Shown here piece after piece: positions 26,063 through 35,015 of a stretch of 64,000 nt of DNA. The stretch lies in assembly GCA_964350945.1 (NCBI GenBank), contig CAYGLF010000003.1:206536-270535 (forward strand), in the 5' to 3' direction. The DNA is from CAYGLF01 sp964350945 (GTDB taxonomy: Bacteria > Chlamydiota > Chlamydiia > Chlamydiales > JAAZZY01). Position 1 is the first letter of the stretch, and each line of letters begins with the position of its first letter. The notes below the pieces were generated by a model. That model was not told where the DNA came from and made no database searches. It worked only from the letters and a program-made list of their open reading frames with translations. The position numbers and the translations under genes were made by a program.

Positions 26063-27267
26063 GAGTTTAAAATACCTGTGTTTAAATGTAGCATTGCATC
26101 GAGGTTGTCTTTGGTGCCTCCCACCATAAGAGCTGTATGGTCAGTTTGTCGATTGCCCATAAATCTTGCGAGTACATCGGCGAGCGACTCATGATCATTG
26201 GTGGGTAAAAAATCATGAGTTATAGACCCTGTATGGGGGTGGCAAAGAAGCTGGTCATGCCTTGCTGCATGATGTGCCAAAGGTGTTGTGTAAGGAACAA
26301 CAAATGAGCCACTAAAAACTTTTCCAGCCACCTTTTTAAGGCGCTCAAAGTAACCTGGAGAGTAGTCTCCTACTGTAAATCGTCTTCCTGTATCTGAGAA
26401 ATAATGATCCAGCCTTGCTCTAATGTTGATGATGGTTTTTTCTTTGGCAAAATCGGGGTTTTTTTCTAAGTATTCTAGAAAGTGAGTCTCTGGATCCGCG
26501 TCTAAGTGAAAGCTTTGCGCTATCCAATGCAAAATATTATATAAAGGAAAAAGAGGGACTGAGGCAGGAGCCACTTTTCTAATAGAGGTTAAGGATCTAT
26601 CTAAGATGATATTCTTAGGGAGCACATCTTCTCCAATGTCTTTGAGAGCATCAAGGGTGATGGCTCCAAGTGAGAAACAAAAGAGCGTGTCTAGGTGATA
26701 GTCTTGCTTCAACTTTTTCATAATCTCAACAGGGACCGTTCCCATCTCTTGTAAACTTTTGGGGTGCAAGGGAACCTTTTTACCATCAACGATTTCTGAG
26801 TTTTCATTCAGGCTTAATAAAATAAGTCGAAGCCCTCCCTGGTTTTGGCCAAAGTCTTTGCTTTGAACAAAGCGCAAATTGTAAATCAGTTCTCGAGATT
26901 CAGTTTGAATATGGCAGGGAATGTCATGGATTGTAAAAGCCATTTTAAGCTCATCAAAATGAGAGAAGGTGGGGACAGAGCCTCCAAGCGTTCCATTAAA
27001 TATCTTTGTGAAAGTTCTAAAGTATTGATGAGTGGTTTTGTCCTCCATATAAGGGTCTAGGTGGGTGATCTCTTGACTTAAGGTGCCACTATTATAAAGA
27101 GCGCGTAAGGGAAGAAAAAAAACATCGAGGAGGGTGGTTGCAAGGCCAGAAAAATAGTATTGTGAATAGTCATCTAGCTTGTCAATCAAGTCACTTTTAA
27201 TCTTTATTTGGGGGGGGAGCTCAGAGGGTTTATGAATTGGACATCTAGGTTGTAAGTCAATAGTCAT
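26011..27267 (-). CDS. Conserved protein with alpha/beta-hydrolase-like nucleophile elbow
   Basis: 418 residues. The segment LDTLFCFSLGAITLDAL looks like a beta-strand, Ser elbow (CFSLGA) and helix of an alpha/beta hydrolase. Asp in DRSLTS and His in NDHESLAD are possible partners but unproven. The N-terminal 80 residues have a hydrophobic stretch (YFSGLATTLLDVFFLPLRAL). I do not recognise a named family. The stop lies 52 bases inside the downstream flavoprotein gene, and the two should be cotranscribed. The gap 27268-27520 upstream of it holds nothing evident. Confidence 0.6.
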   Translation of the reverse strand: MTIDLQPRCPIHKPSELPPQIKIKSDLIDKLDDYSQYYFSGLATTLLDVFFLPLRALYNSGTLSQEITHLDPYMEDKTTHQYFRTFTKIFNGTLGGSVPTFSHFDELKMAFTIHDIPCHIQTESRELIYNLRFVQSKDFGQNQGGLRLILLSLNENSEIVDGKKVPLHPKSLQEMGTVPVEIMKKLKQDYHLDTLFCFSLGAITLDALKDIGEDVLPKNIILDRSLTSIRKVAPASVPLFPLYNILHWIAQSFHLDADPETHFLEYLEKNPDFAKEKTIINIRARLDHYFSDTGRRFTVGDYSPGYFERLKKVAGKVFSGSFVVPYTTPLAHHAARHDQLLCHPHTGSITHDFLPTNDHESLADVLARFMGNRQTDHTALMVGGTKDNLDAMLHLNTGILNSWIQIHQQEDAHLKNTA

Positions 27268-27520
27268 AAATATAAGCTCATGTAAAATTAAAACATCTAC
27301 TATATAGATTTTTTCAATTTAACAAAAGCTATAAGTTTGTATAAGTGACTAATATAGATAGTTTTCCCATCCCTCTGAATCCAGTGCTAGAGGAGTAATA
27401 CGGTAGTGTAAAAGCTAAAGTCTGAATTTTCACTGAGGGTCTTAAACTATTTTTCTTTAGAATGCATTATCCTTAGAGGGCTTGGTAACAGCGTTGCTAA
27501 AAGTTCGCTTAAGACTCATT

Positions 27521-29071
27521 TTAAGCTTTAGGTTTGTACTCTTTAAGATATTGTAAGGCTGCTTTAGCACTAGGCCGCTTGTACCACTGAGAATTTTTCA
27601 TTTCAGTTACCAACAATTGAAAGGTTGCATTTTTGGCATCGCCGGGAGCTAAGGCTTTTAATAGATCTTCAAAAACAACACCCATAGAGTAGATGTCCAT
27701 TTTATAAAGCAACTCTTCTGCTTCATCTTTATGTTTTAATGCTTTAAACGCATTTCTATCATTGTCTAAACTATACCCTATAGAATAACTTATTGGTAGT
27801 CGAACCCCATTTGAATCTCCTAAATCAACAGCTCCACCAAAGTCAGCGATGACACATTCATGAGCTTCTGCAGTACGTCTTACCAAACAGTTTTGAGGTT
27901 TAATATCTCCATGAGCTATTCTGAGCTCTTGGAGCTTGACTAATCCTTCCAATAATTGCTCAGCAAAGGTAAAGATCTCATTTATTGATAACCTTTTTTC
28001 TTCGAGTAAAGAAGTTAAGTCCCCATCATAGGCAGGTGCTCTGTAAGACAACGTTGATGTTGAAGAGAGTTTTTCATCCTTTGAGTCATCGTAAGGTGCA
28101 TCTTGAATACCAATCACTCCTTGCTTACCTTTGTGTATTTTACCTAAAAGGTCAATTTCATTTTGAATTTGGTGCTTAGCGGATTTTTTTAAAGCTAACT
28201 CTATGCGATTTAATTTTAGATGCTTATAAATCCTCATGTGTTGGTGGATAGTTTTTTCTGAAACAGAAACTGCTTTAATCGCTGTTGATCTATTTTTAGA
28301 TAATTCTTCAAGTAGAACTACTGAACCGTTGGCTCCTTCTCCTAGTTTTTTTGATGTTGTTATGAGAGGCAGCTTGTCTCCATCTTGTGATGTTAAATCA
28401 AGAGTTATTTTTTTATCACCTGTATCTAGCTCGTAAGATTTACAAGTTCCCCTCGTGACCTCTTCCAATTTTCGGAAAGCAATCTCGTTAATTGCAGTAT
28501 AAAGGCCGTGTTTAGGAAGTTTGGTGTGTGCAGAAAATTGAATACTGCGTCCATTATCACAAAGATTTTTATCAGCTATAATCATGTTAAAAAGGAGATC
28601 TACTTTTTGTTGGGTTGCAAGCGTTTTCTCGTGAAAAGTCGTTATTAAAGTATCGACAGCATCAGAACCTTTTTTAGCAGCATCAGAACCTTTTTTAGCA
28701 GCATCAGAACCTTTTTTAGCAGCTTGAAGAATTTGATTTCTAGGAATCCCAATTCTTTTAGAGAGGCTGTTAATGTTGATGTAGATTGTCTTACCCTCGT
28801 GAGTGGATTTGACGAACTTATCTTTTAAGGTTGAAAGGACTAAGGATTTCATGCATCCATATAACCCCTCCCCAATTTTTTCAACATAGACATGGAGTTC
28901 AGAGGTGTCATTTGCACCTACATCCCAGGGGCAAACACTTCCCTTTGGTAAAATTTGATGAGCTTTGAACTGAAGACGGGTCTTTTTCTGCCCCTCAAAG
29001 ATCTTGCCCTCCCCTTCAGTCATTTTGGCATAGGATGCAGCTGCGGTAGAAATTGCAATATTTATATCCAT
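27521..29071 (-). CDS. Eukaryotic-like Ser/Thr protein kinase 1
   Basis: 516 residues. The kinase domain (about 235-510) has the glycine loop KLGEGANGSVV, the ATP-anchoring Lys in STAIKAV, the catalytic loop HGDIKPQN and the metal-binding DFGGAV. The N-terminal 230 residues form a separate module containing TIYININSLSKRIGI, shared with the kinase at 39084. A three-copy heptad (KKGSDAA) lies between them. Bacterial kinases of this kind act on host or self proteins; with no extracytoplasmic domain, a secreted role is plausible. Confidence 0.87.
   Translation of the reverse strand: MDINIAISTAAASYAKMTEGEGKIFEGQKKTRLQFKAHQILPKGSVCPWDVGANDTSELHVYVEKIGEGLYGCMKSLVLSTLKDKFVKSTHEGKTIYININSLSKRIGIPRNQILQAAKKGSDAAKKGSDAAKKGSDAVDTLITTFHEKTLATQQKVDLLFNMIIADKNLCDNGRSIQFSAHTKLPKHGLYTAINEIAFRKLEEVTRGTCKSYELDTGDKKITLDLTSQDGDKLPLITTSKKLGEGANGSVVLLEELSKNRSTAIKAVSVSEKTIHQHMRIYKHLKLNRIELALKKSAKHQIQNEIDLLGKIHKGKQGVIGIQDAPYDDSKDEKLSSTSTLSYRAPAYDGDLTSLLEEKRLSINEIFTFAEQLLEGLVKLQELRIAHGDIKPQNCLVRRTAEAHECVIADFGGAVDLGDSNGVRLPISYSIGYSLDNDRNAFKALKHKDEAEELLYKMDIYSMGVVFEDLLKALAPGDAKNATFQLLVTEMKNSQWYKRPSAKAALQYLKEYKPKA
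28657..28719 (-). repeat. Three perfect 21-bp tandem repeats inside kinase gene 1
   Basis: Three identical copies of a 21-base unit (cagcatcagaacctttttta plus g on the plus strand) encode the heptad KKGSDAA three times. Because the unit is a multiple of three, copy-number change would vary linker length without frameshift. Confidence 0.9.
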
Positions 29072-29250
29072 ATACCTGACCTCTTATTGTTGATTAGCTT
29101 CGCTTGCTTAATTATGCCTGTTTTTAAATTGTTAGTCAAGTAAAAATGCTTGTATTTAGCGATTTAGAGAAGTTTTGAGAGAAATTGCTTCACAGTCCTA
29201 TAAAAGCGAGGACTGGAGGATTAAGGCAAAATGGCCCCTAATAGGGGATA

Positions 29251-29271
29251 ATTCAAATTTTTTATTTGAAT
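29251..29271. promoter_or_regulatory. AT-rich hairpin upstream of the DEAD-box helicase gene
   Basis: ATTCAAAT and ATTTGAAT are perfect inverted 8-mers around five T residues, in the 308-base gap between the divergent kinase and helicase genes. A short CCCC/GGGG stem lies just before it at 29235-29247. It may be part of a 5' leader or a weak terminator; a role is not proven. Confidence 0.3.
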
Positions 29272-29379
29272 ATCAGCAAGCTTAGGACTTAAAAAAAATA
29301 TTCTTAATATTTAAATGTATTTAAAGCTTTGATTTGTGGTAAACTACTTGGATTCAAATAACAAAACATACGGTACCTA

Positions 29380-31011
29380 ATGCCTTTTACAAAATTATCC
29401 CTCGATCCCCAAATTCTTAAAGCGATTGAGCAGGCGGGATACACAACGCCTTCGGCCATTCAAGAAAGAGCCATTCCAGAAATTCTCAAAGGGTCTGATA
29501 TCAGAGGTTCAGCTCAAACAGGAACCGGAAAGACTGCTGCCTTTTTGCTTCCTTGCTTAAACCTTCTTCTTACTAACCCTGAAGGGAAAGGAAGAGGTCC
29601 TCGAGTCTTGATTGTTGTTCCAACACGCGAACTGGCCATGCAAATTAAGGACCAAGCGAAGAAGTATAGCCGATGTATGAGACGTGTGCATACCGTTTGT
29701 ATTAGTGGGGGAGTCTCTTACCATATACAAAGGCGAGAATTGTCACGCCCATGTGATATTTTAGTAGCAACTCCGGGTCGACTGATCGATTATATCGAGC
29801 AAGGGCAAATTGATTTTTCAAGAGTTGAGATGCTGGTGCTTGATGAAGCAGATCGCATGCTAGATATGGGTTTTGTAGAGCCTGTAGAGCAGATTGTTGC
29901 AACGATTCCACAAAACCGCCAGACGCTCCTTTTTTCAGCAACTCTTCAGGGAAGTGTTTTAAAACTTTCTGAAAGACTTTTAAATAACCCTGTAGACATT
30001 ATTATAGAGCCGGAGTTTGACAGCAAAGAGAACATTACCCAGCAAATTTACTACAGTGATAATCTAGGCCATAAAAATATGATGCTAGATCATATCCTCG
30101 AGCATGAAAATGAAGGCAAGAAAATTATCTTCACTGCAACTAAAAGACACGCAGATCAATTGGTCAATGAATTAAGTGACAAAGGTCATCGCGTATCTGC
30201 TTTGCATGGCGATATGAATCAGGGGCAAAGAACACGCACAATTAAAAAGCTTCGCGAAGGGAAAATTGATATTTTGGTAGCGACAGATGTTGCTGCTAGA
30301 GGAATTGATGTGCAATCAATTACTCACGTTATCAATTTTGATTTACCGCGCTCTATCGAAGATTATGTGCACCGTATTGGAAGAACTGGTCGAGCAGGAG
30401 CTTCTGGGATTGCTCTATCTTTTGCATCAATGTCTGAATCAGGCCTCGTTAAACGGATCGAAAGATTTACAGAAAAAGAAATTGAGATAAAGACGATCCA
30501 AGGTCTAGAGCCCCAAAAAAGGCCTGCAGGATTTCGTAGCAAAGGAAAACGCACGAATAAATCAAATTCTTACAAGCCACAGGGGTATTCGAATTATCAA
30601 AGTAAGAGGCCTTCTAAATTCGGCAAGCCAAGCTTCGGAGCTAACGGTAATAAATTCGGCAAACCAGGCCGTTCTCAGAGCTCTGGCGGGCAATTTGGAA
30701 AGCCGAGTGGAAATAGTTCTGGCGATTCTTTTGGACGTTCAGGCTCTCCAGAAGCTAATGGCAATAAATATGGCAAGCCAAACTTTGACAAACCAAGCTT
30801 TGGGAACCGATCTGGAAATTCTTATGGACGACCCAGCCGCCCAGCTGCTAATGGCAACAAATTTGGCAAACCAAGCTTTGGCAGTGGGTCCGGGAACTCA
30901 TTTTCAAAACCAAGTCGCCCAGGTGGCTCAGGGAATAAGTTTCATAAGCCAGGTAAATCGAATTCGAAATCTTCATTTGCAAGACCGAGTCGATCTAAAG
31001 CATCCCATTAA
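29380..31011 (+). CDS. rhlE: DEAD-box RNA helicase, RhlE-like
   Basis: 543 residues. Motifs I (AQTGTGKT, residues 45-52), Ia (PTRELAMQ), II (DEAD), III (SAT), V (ATDVAARGID) and VI (HRIGRTGRAG) are intact, preceded by the Q motif. From about residue 390 the tail is low-complexity with repeated NGNKFGKPSFG-like units, Ser, Gly and basic, typical of RNA-binding tails. RhlE-type helicases remodel RNA in ribosome assembly, decay and cold adaptation. It may lead the SulP gene that starts 29 bases downstream. Confidence 0.88.
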   Translation: MPFTKLSLDPQILKAIEQAGYTTPSAIQERAIPEILKGSDIRGSAQTGTGKTAAFLLPCLNLLLTNPEGKGRGPRVLIVVPTRELAMQIKDQAKKYSRCMRRVHTVCISGGVSYHIQRRELSRPCDILVATPGRLIDYIEQGQIDFSRVEMLVLDEADRMLDMGFVEPVEQIVATIPQNRQTLLFSATLQGSVLKLSERLLNNPVDIIIEPEFDSKENITQQIYYSDNLGHKNMMLDHILEHENEGKKIIFTATKRHADQLVNELSDKGHRVSALHGDMNQGQRTRTIKKLREGKIDILVATDVAARGIDVQSITHVINFDLPRSIEDYVHRIGRTGRAGASGIALSFASMSESGLVKRIERFTEKEIEIKTIQGLEPQKRPAGFRSKGKRTNKSNSYKPQGYSNYQSKRPSKFGKPSFGANGNKFGKPGRSQSSGGQFGKPSGNSSGDSFGRSGSPEANGNKYGKPNFDKPSFGNRSGNSYGRPSRPAANGNKFGKPSFGSGSGNSFSKPSRPGGSGNKFHKPGKSNSKSSFARPSRSKASH

Positions 31012-31040
31012 CCAATTAATTTAATCATTCAGAGATTGTA

Positions 31041-32228
31041 ATGCTATCTCAGCTATTGGTTCATCTTCAAAAAAAATGGTTTTCTAATCCACGCAAAGAT
31101 TTATTGGCAGGAGCGCTTGTAGCGCTCGCCTTGATTCCCGAAGCTATTGCTTTTTCTATTATTGCAGGAGTTGATCCTAAAGTAGGTCTTTACGCCTCTT
31201 TCTCTATGGCTGTTGTGATTGCCTTTTTTGGGGGGCGTAGCGCCATGATCTCAGCGGCAACTGGAGCAATGGCTCTTGTTTTAGTCTCTTTAGTTAAAAA
31301 TCATGGGCTCAGCTATCTATTTGCGGCGACGATTTTAACGGGATTTTTTCAGATAATAGCAGGGTACTGCAAGTTTGGTCACCTGATGCGTTTTGTTTCT
31401 CGTCCAGTAGTTACGGGATTTGTCAACGCCTTGGCTATTTTGATCTTTTTAGCGCAGCTTCCTGAGCTTTTTCAGGCGGGTTTTCAAATGTATTTGATGG
31501 TGGGCTTGGGGCTAGCCATTATTTATCTCTTTCCTCGTTTGACAAAAGCGATCCCTTCTCCTCTTGTTTGCATTGTTGCTCTTACAGCTTTGAGCATTAT
31601 ACTAAAGCTGGACCTAAGGACTGTTGGAGATTTAGGGGATTTGCCTAAAGCTTTCCCCACTTTCCTGTGGCCTTCGATTCCTTTTAATTTGCACTCTCTT
31701 TTAATCATTTTGCCTTATTCAGCTACGCTTGCTGTGGTGGGTCTTTTAGAATCTTTGATGACAGCTCAAATTGTAGATGAAATAACAGAGACGACTAGCT
31801 CGAAAACAAAAGAGTGTAAGGGGCAGGGAATTGCTAATGTGGTCACAGGTTTTTTAGGAGGAATGGCAGGCTGTGGGATGATCGGGCAAACGGTGATCAA
31901 CGTCAAATCAGGAGCTCGCTCTCGACTCTCGACGTTATTTGCAGGCGCTTTCCTCCTCTTTTTAGTTCTTATTATGGGAAAGTGGGTGCAGCAGATTCCA
32001 ATGGCAGCACTCGTAGCTGTCATGATTATGGTCTCAATTAGCACCTTTAGCTGGTCCAGCCTCAAGAATATCCACATAAATCCAAAAAGCGCCTCTTTTG
32101 TCATTGCAGTGACTGTTTTCGTTGTAGTCTCCACCCATAATTTGGCTTTAGGTGTCTTAGCTGGGGTCTTACTGGAACTCTTTGTCTTTTCTAAGAAAAA
32201 GCCTCTTTTTGTGAACGCTTCGAAGTAG
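31041..32228 (+). CDS. SulP-family anion permease without STAS domain, copy 1
   Basis: 395 residues with 10-12 membrane helices. The SulP opening LLAGALVALALIPEAIAFS and the helix-3 segment are clear, and GQGIANVVTGFLGGMAGCGMIG is the family loop. SulP proteins usually continue to about 550 residues with a cytoplasmic STAS domain, which is absent here. They carry sulfate, bicarbonate or dicarboxylates. Copy 2 at 33565 is similar along its whole length, pointing to duplication. Confidence 0.85.
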   Translation: MLSQLLVHLQKKWFSNPRKDLLAGALVALALIPEAIAFSIIAGVDPKVGLYASFSMAVVIAFFGGRSAMISAATGAMALVLVSLVKNHGLSYLFAATILTGFFQIIAGYCKFGHLMRFVSRPVVTGFVNALAILIFLAQLPELFQAGFQMYLMVGLGLAIIYLFPRLTKAIPSPLVCIVALTALSIILKLDLRTVGDLGDLPKAFPTFLWPSIPFNLHSLLIILPYSATLAVVGLLESLMTAQIVDEITETTSSKTKECKGQGIANVVTGFLGGMAGCGMIGQTVINVKSGARSRLSTLFAGAFLLFLVLIMGKWVQQIPMAALVAVMIMVSISTFSWSSLKNIHINPKSASFVIAVTVFVVVSTHNLALGVLAGVLLELFVFSKKKPLFVNASK

Positions 32229-32342
32229 GTTTTTTTGTTCAAAGTGTCAAATTATATTTGAATTTTTAGAGCTATTAACCTTAATAAAATCTTAATAGAA
32301 GATCTGTACTATTATGTCTATAAATCTTATTTTTAGGTTGTT

Positions 32343-33386
32343 ATGACTGTTTTTTTTGAAGGGAGTAGGCGTTTTTCCAAACCCTCATTATCCACCCTCC
32401 AACCAAGCCATTTGCCCTCGAGCACCCCACAAGCAATTAGCTTTAATAACAAAGGCTTTTTTGTAGAAAGCCCTAAGAAGCTCCCCTTAATAGCGGATGT
32501 TTTCAAGGGAAATGTCTTGGGCACACAGCAGCTGTTTTTCCCTGTAAGAAGAAATCAAGAGACAGAATTAATAGATCAAGTGGTTCGGGGAATTATTGAG
32601 AGTAATTCTAAACTTGCATCACATTTTGATGCTAAAAAAAATGATTATGTCATTAAATTTAAAGATTTAACATTTAACCTTTATGAAACTCTTAGAAAGG
32701 TTAAGTGGGATTTAATTACTTTTGAGAATTCACTCCTTGATAAGTTAGGAAAACAATCTGAATTTGCACATGTTCCTACTTGCAATAATAGCCAAAAAGC
32801 ATATTTGTATACGAAGTTACACGACGCTGAAAAAAGAGAAATAGGAGAATATAGCAGCTATAGCAGCACTTATAACAGTTTTTTAAGAGATCCTGTAGAT
32901 CGTCATATGGATGTCGAAACCATTACTGCTACTCTAAGACGGGTTGCAGTACTTTGTAGTGGACTCAATAAAATACCTGAATCTAAAGCAGTGCAAAAAA
33001 GTGGGTATGTCTATCGATGCATATCAAATGTTTCAGATTCTCAAAACGGTGATCTTATTGATCAATACAGAAACCGTCTTTCTGACCACCAGAAATACAA
33101 AGACTATGGGTTTACAGGTGTTTCATACAATAGGCCCTTACAAGGCTTTTTAAGTAGTGGCCCGAATCGTGATTGTGTGAAAATTTTCCTAAACCCAACG
33201 AAGCTAGCAAAAGATATTTCTGGTCTTTCATACTACCCAGGAGAAAATGAGTGCCTCTTTTTGCCCAACACAAAAAGTGAATTCCTAAGAGAGGTTTTTT
33301 ACCAAAAAGATTCTTCTTCTGGAGATAATTCAAAACGTTATCTGTTTCTAACCAAGTTGATTTCTAAAAGACAACAAGTCCTCTAG
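32343..33386 (+). CDS. Putative R-S-E class ADP-ribosyltransferase (secreted effector/toxin)
   Basis: 347 residues. The C-terminal half has the order of an R-S-E ART fold: GYVYRCIS (Arg225 of the R motif), GFTGVSYNRP (residues 256-265) at the place of GFTSTSLN in known toxins, and YYPGENECLFLPNT with E301-x-E303 as the ExE biglutamate. A helical segment EIGEYSSYSSTYNSFLRD and a hydrophobic helix before the Arg fit too. The first Ser of the STS motif is Gly here. Transfer of ADP-ribose from NAD to a host protein is predicted; residues 1-150 are unrecognised. Confidence 0.68.
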   Translation: MTVFFEGSRRFSKPSLSTLQPSHLPSSTPQAISFNNKGFFVESPKKLPLIADVFKGNVLGTQQLFFPVRRNQETELIDQVVRGIIESNSKLASHFDAKKNDYVIKFKDLTFNLYETLRKVKWDLITFENSLLDKLGKQSEFAHVPTCNNSQKAYLYTKLHDAEKREIGEYSSYSSTYNSFLRDPVDRHMDVETITATLRRVAVLCSGLNKIPESKAVQKSGYVYRCISNVSDSQNGDLIDQYRNRLSDHQKYKDYGFTGVSYNRPLQGFLSSGPNRDCVKIFLNPTKLAKDISGLSYYPGENECLFLPNTKSEFLREVFYQKDSSSGDNSKRYLFLTKLISKRQQVL

Positions 33387-33564
33387 AAAATTCTTTCTAA
33401 TTGTTTGTCTTTTTTTGCTCTTTGATTGTATTTAAAGTTGCGATCTGTGGTAAAGACAGGTTGTGTGCCTTATTGAAAAAATGCTTCTATCTTAAAAATT
33501 TCATGCATAGATTAAGCTGCATTAAGGTACTTTGTGGCATTAAGTAATATAGTCAGAGCTTTTC

Positions 33565-34746
33565 ATGTTATCTCAACTAATTGTCAGTTTTAAAAAAAAC
33601 TGGTTTTCAAATCCCTACAAAGATCTTCTTGCAGGAGCTCTTATTGCTCTTGCTTTGATCCCCGAATCGATTGCTTTTGCTTTGATTGCGGGGGTGGATC
33701 CGAAAGTGGCTCTTTATACATCATTTTCAATGACTGTGGTGATTTCGTTTTTTGGTGGGCGGCGTGCTATGATTTCAGCGGCGACAGCCGCTATGGCGCT
33801 GGTTCTTGTATCGTTGGTTAAGAACCATGGGCAAAACTATCTATTTGCAGCGACTATCTTAGCGGGATTTCTACAGATCATTGCAGGTTTTTGTAAGTTC
33901 ACTCGCTTAATGCGCTTTATTTCCAGCTCCGTAATTTCAGGATTTCTAAATGCTCTAGCCATCTTAATATTCCTCGCTCAAATTCCACAGTTTACTCATG
34001 CTCTAGGGATTCAAATGTATTGGATGGTAGCGTTAGGGCTTGGCTTTATTTATCTCCTTCCGTTATTAAATAAAGCAATCCCTTCGCCTCTCATTGCTAT
34101 TATCGTACTGACTATTTTAAGCCTGGTCTTTAAATTAGACTTAAGGGTGGCTGGAGACCTTGGAGAATTTCCTAAAACAATTCCCTTTTTTAAATGGATC
34201 TCCATTCCTATCAACTTAAAATCATTGTGGATTATTTTACCTTACTCTTTAACTCTAACAGTTGTTGGGCTCCTCGAATCTCTTATGGTAGCACAAATTG
34301 TAGACGAAGCAACAGAGACAACAAGCTCCAAAGATCAAGAGTGTAAAGGTCAGGGAATAGCCAATGTGGTCACCGGCTTTTTAGGGGGTATGGCAGGATG
34401 TGGTATGGTTGGTCTGACAATGATCAACATCAAGTCAGGAGCACGCTCTCGACTATCTACTTTGTTTGCAGGTGTTTTTCTACTGTTTATTATTTTGGTG
34501 CTACGAAAGTGGGTTCAAGAAATTCCAGTGGCAGCGCTCGTAGCTGTCATGATTATGGTTTCTATAAGTACTTTTCATTGGTCCAGTGTTAAAAAGATCT
34601 TTGTAAATTCTAAACGAGCTACATTGGTGATTATCGCAACTGTCGTTGTGATAGTAAGCACACGTAATTTAGCGATTGGTGTGCTCGCCGGTGTCTTACT
34701 AGAGCTTGCCATCCACTGTAAGAAAGGTCCTCCACATGTAAGCTAG
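33565..34746 (+). CDS. SulP-family anion permease without STAS domain, copy 2
   Basis: 393 residues, collinear with the copy at 31041 from the first residue (LSQLIVSFKKNWFSNPYKDL) to the last helix. The conserved loop reads GQGIANVVTGFLGGMAGCGM. It too stops where a STAS domain would begin. The two copies flank the ART gene. Divergence in all three codon positions suggests the duplication is old. Its own short upstream region (33387-33564) has no recognised promoter. Confidence 0.85.
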   Translation: MLSQLIVSFKKNWFSNPYKDLLAGALIALALIPESIAFALIAGVDPKVALYTSFSMTVVISFFGGRRAMISAATAAMALVLVSLVKNHGQNYLFAATILAGFLQIIAGFCKFTRLMRFISSSVISGFLNALAILIFLAQIPQFTHALGIQMYWMVALGLGFIYLLPLLNKAIPSPLIAIIVLTILSLVFKLDLRVAGDLGEFPKTIPFFKWISIPINLKSLWIILPYSLTLTVVGLLESLMVAQIVDEATETTSSKDQECKGQGIANVVTGFLGGMAGCGMVGLTMINIKSGARSRLSTLFAGVFLLFIILVLRKWVQEIPVAALVAVMIMVSISTFHWSSVKKIFVNSKRATLVIIATVVVIVSTRNLAIGVLAGVLLELAIHCKKGPPHVS

Positions 34747-34778
34747 AATCGGGAATGCCGTTTTGATAATATATCAAA

Positions 34779-35015
34779 TCATTCAGCTAACAATCGGTTA
34801 TATTGATCCAGCTTTGGATCTAAGAGAGGGGTGGTGTCGATAACATCGAACACTGTTTTAAAGATTACAGCACGGGAAAAGGATTGTAGATGAAAGCGGG
34901 TGAACTCATTTAGGTACTCGATTAGTTCTTGAGAAGGCTTGGGCCTTTTAGGCTTCGCCCCTCTGCTCTTTATGCTTTTTAGATACCTGAGAAAAAGCCT
35001 CTGAGGTGTATGCAA
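34779..35015 (-). CDS. Small hypothetical protein overlapping the channel gene
   Basis: 78 residues from an ATG at 35015, basic at the N-terminus and helical after it. The first 23 codons overlap the end of the ion-channel gene in another frame, and no other ATG is available. It is kept because it fills otherwise empty DNA and has a plausible coding composition, but it may not be translated. Confidence 0.3.
   Translation of the reverse strand: MHTPQRLFLRYLKSIKSRGAKPKRPKPSQELIEYLNEFTRFHLQSFSRAVIFKTVFDVIDTTPLLDPKLDQYNRLLAE

Noticed and set aside
30695..31024. Plus-strand frame overlapping the helicase tail
   Set aside because: It results from the low-complexity Gly/Asn repeats read in another frame.
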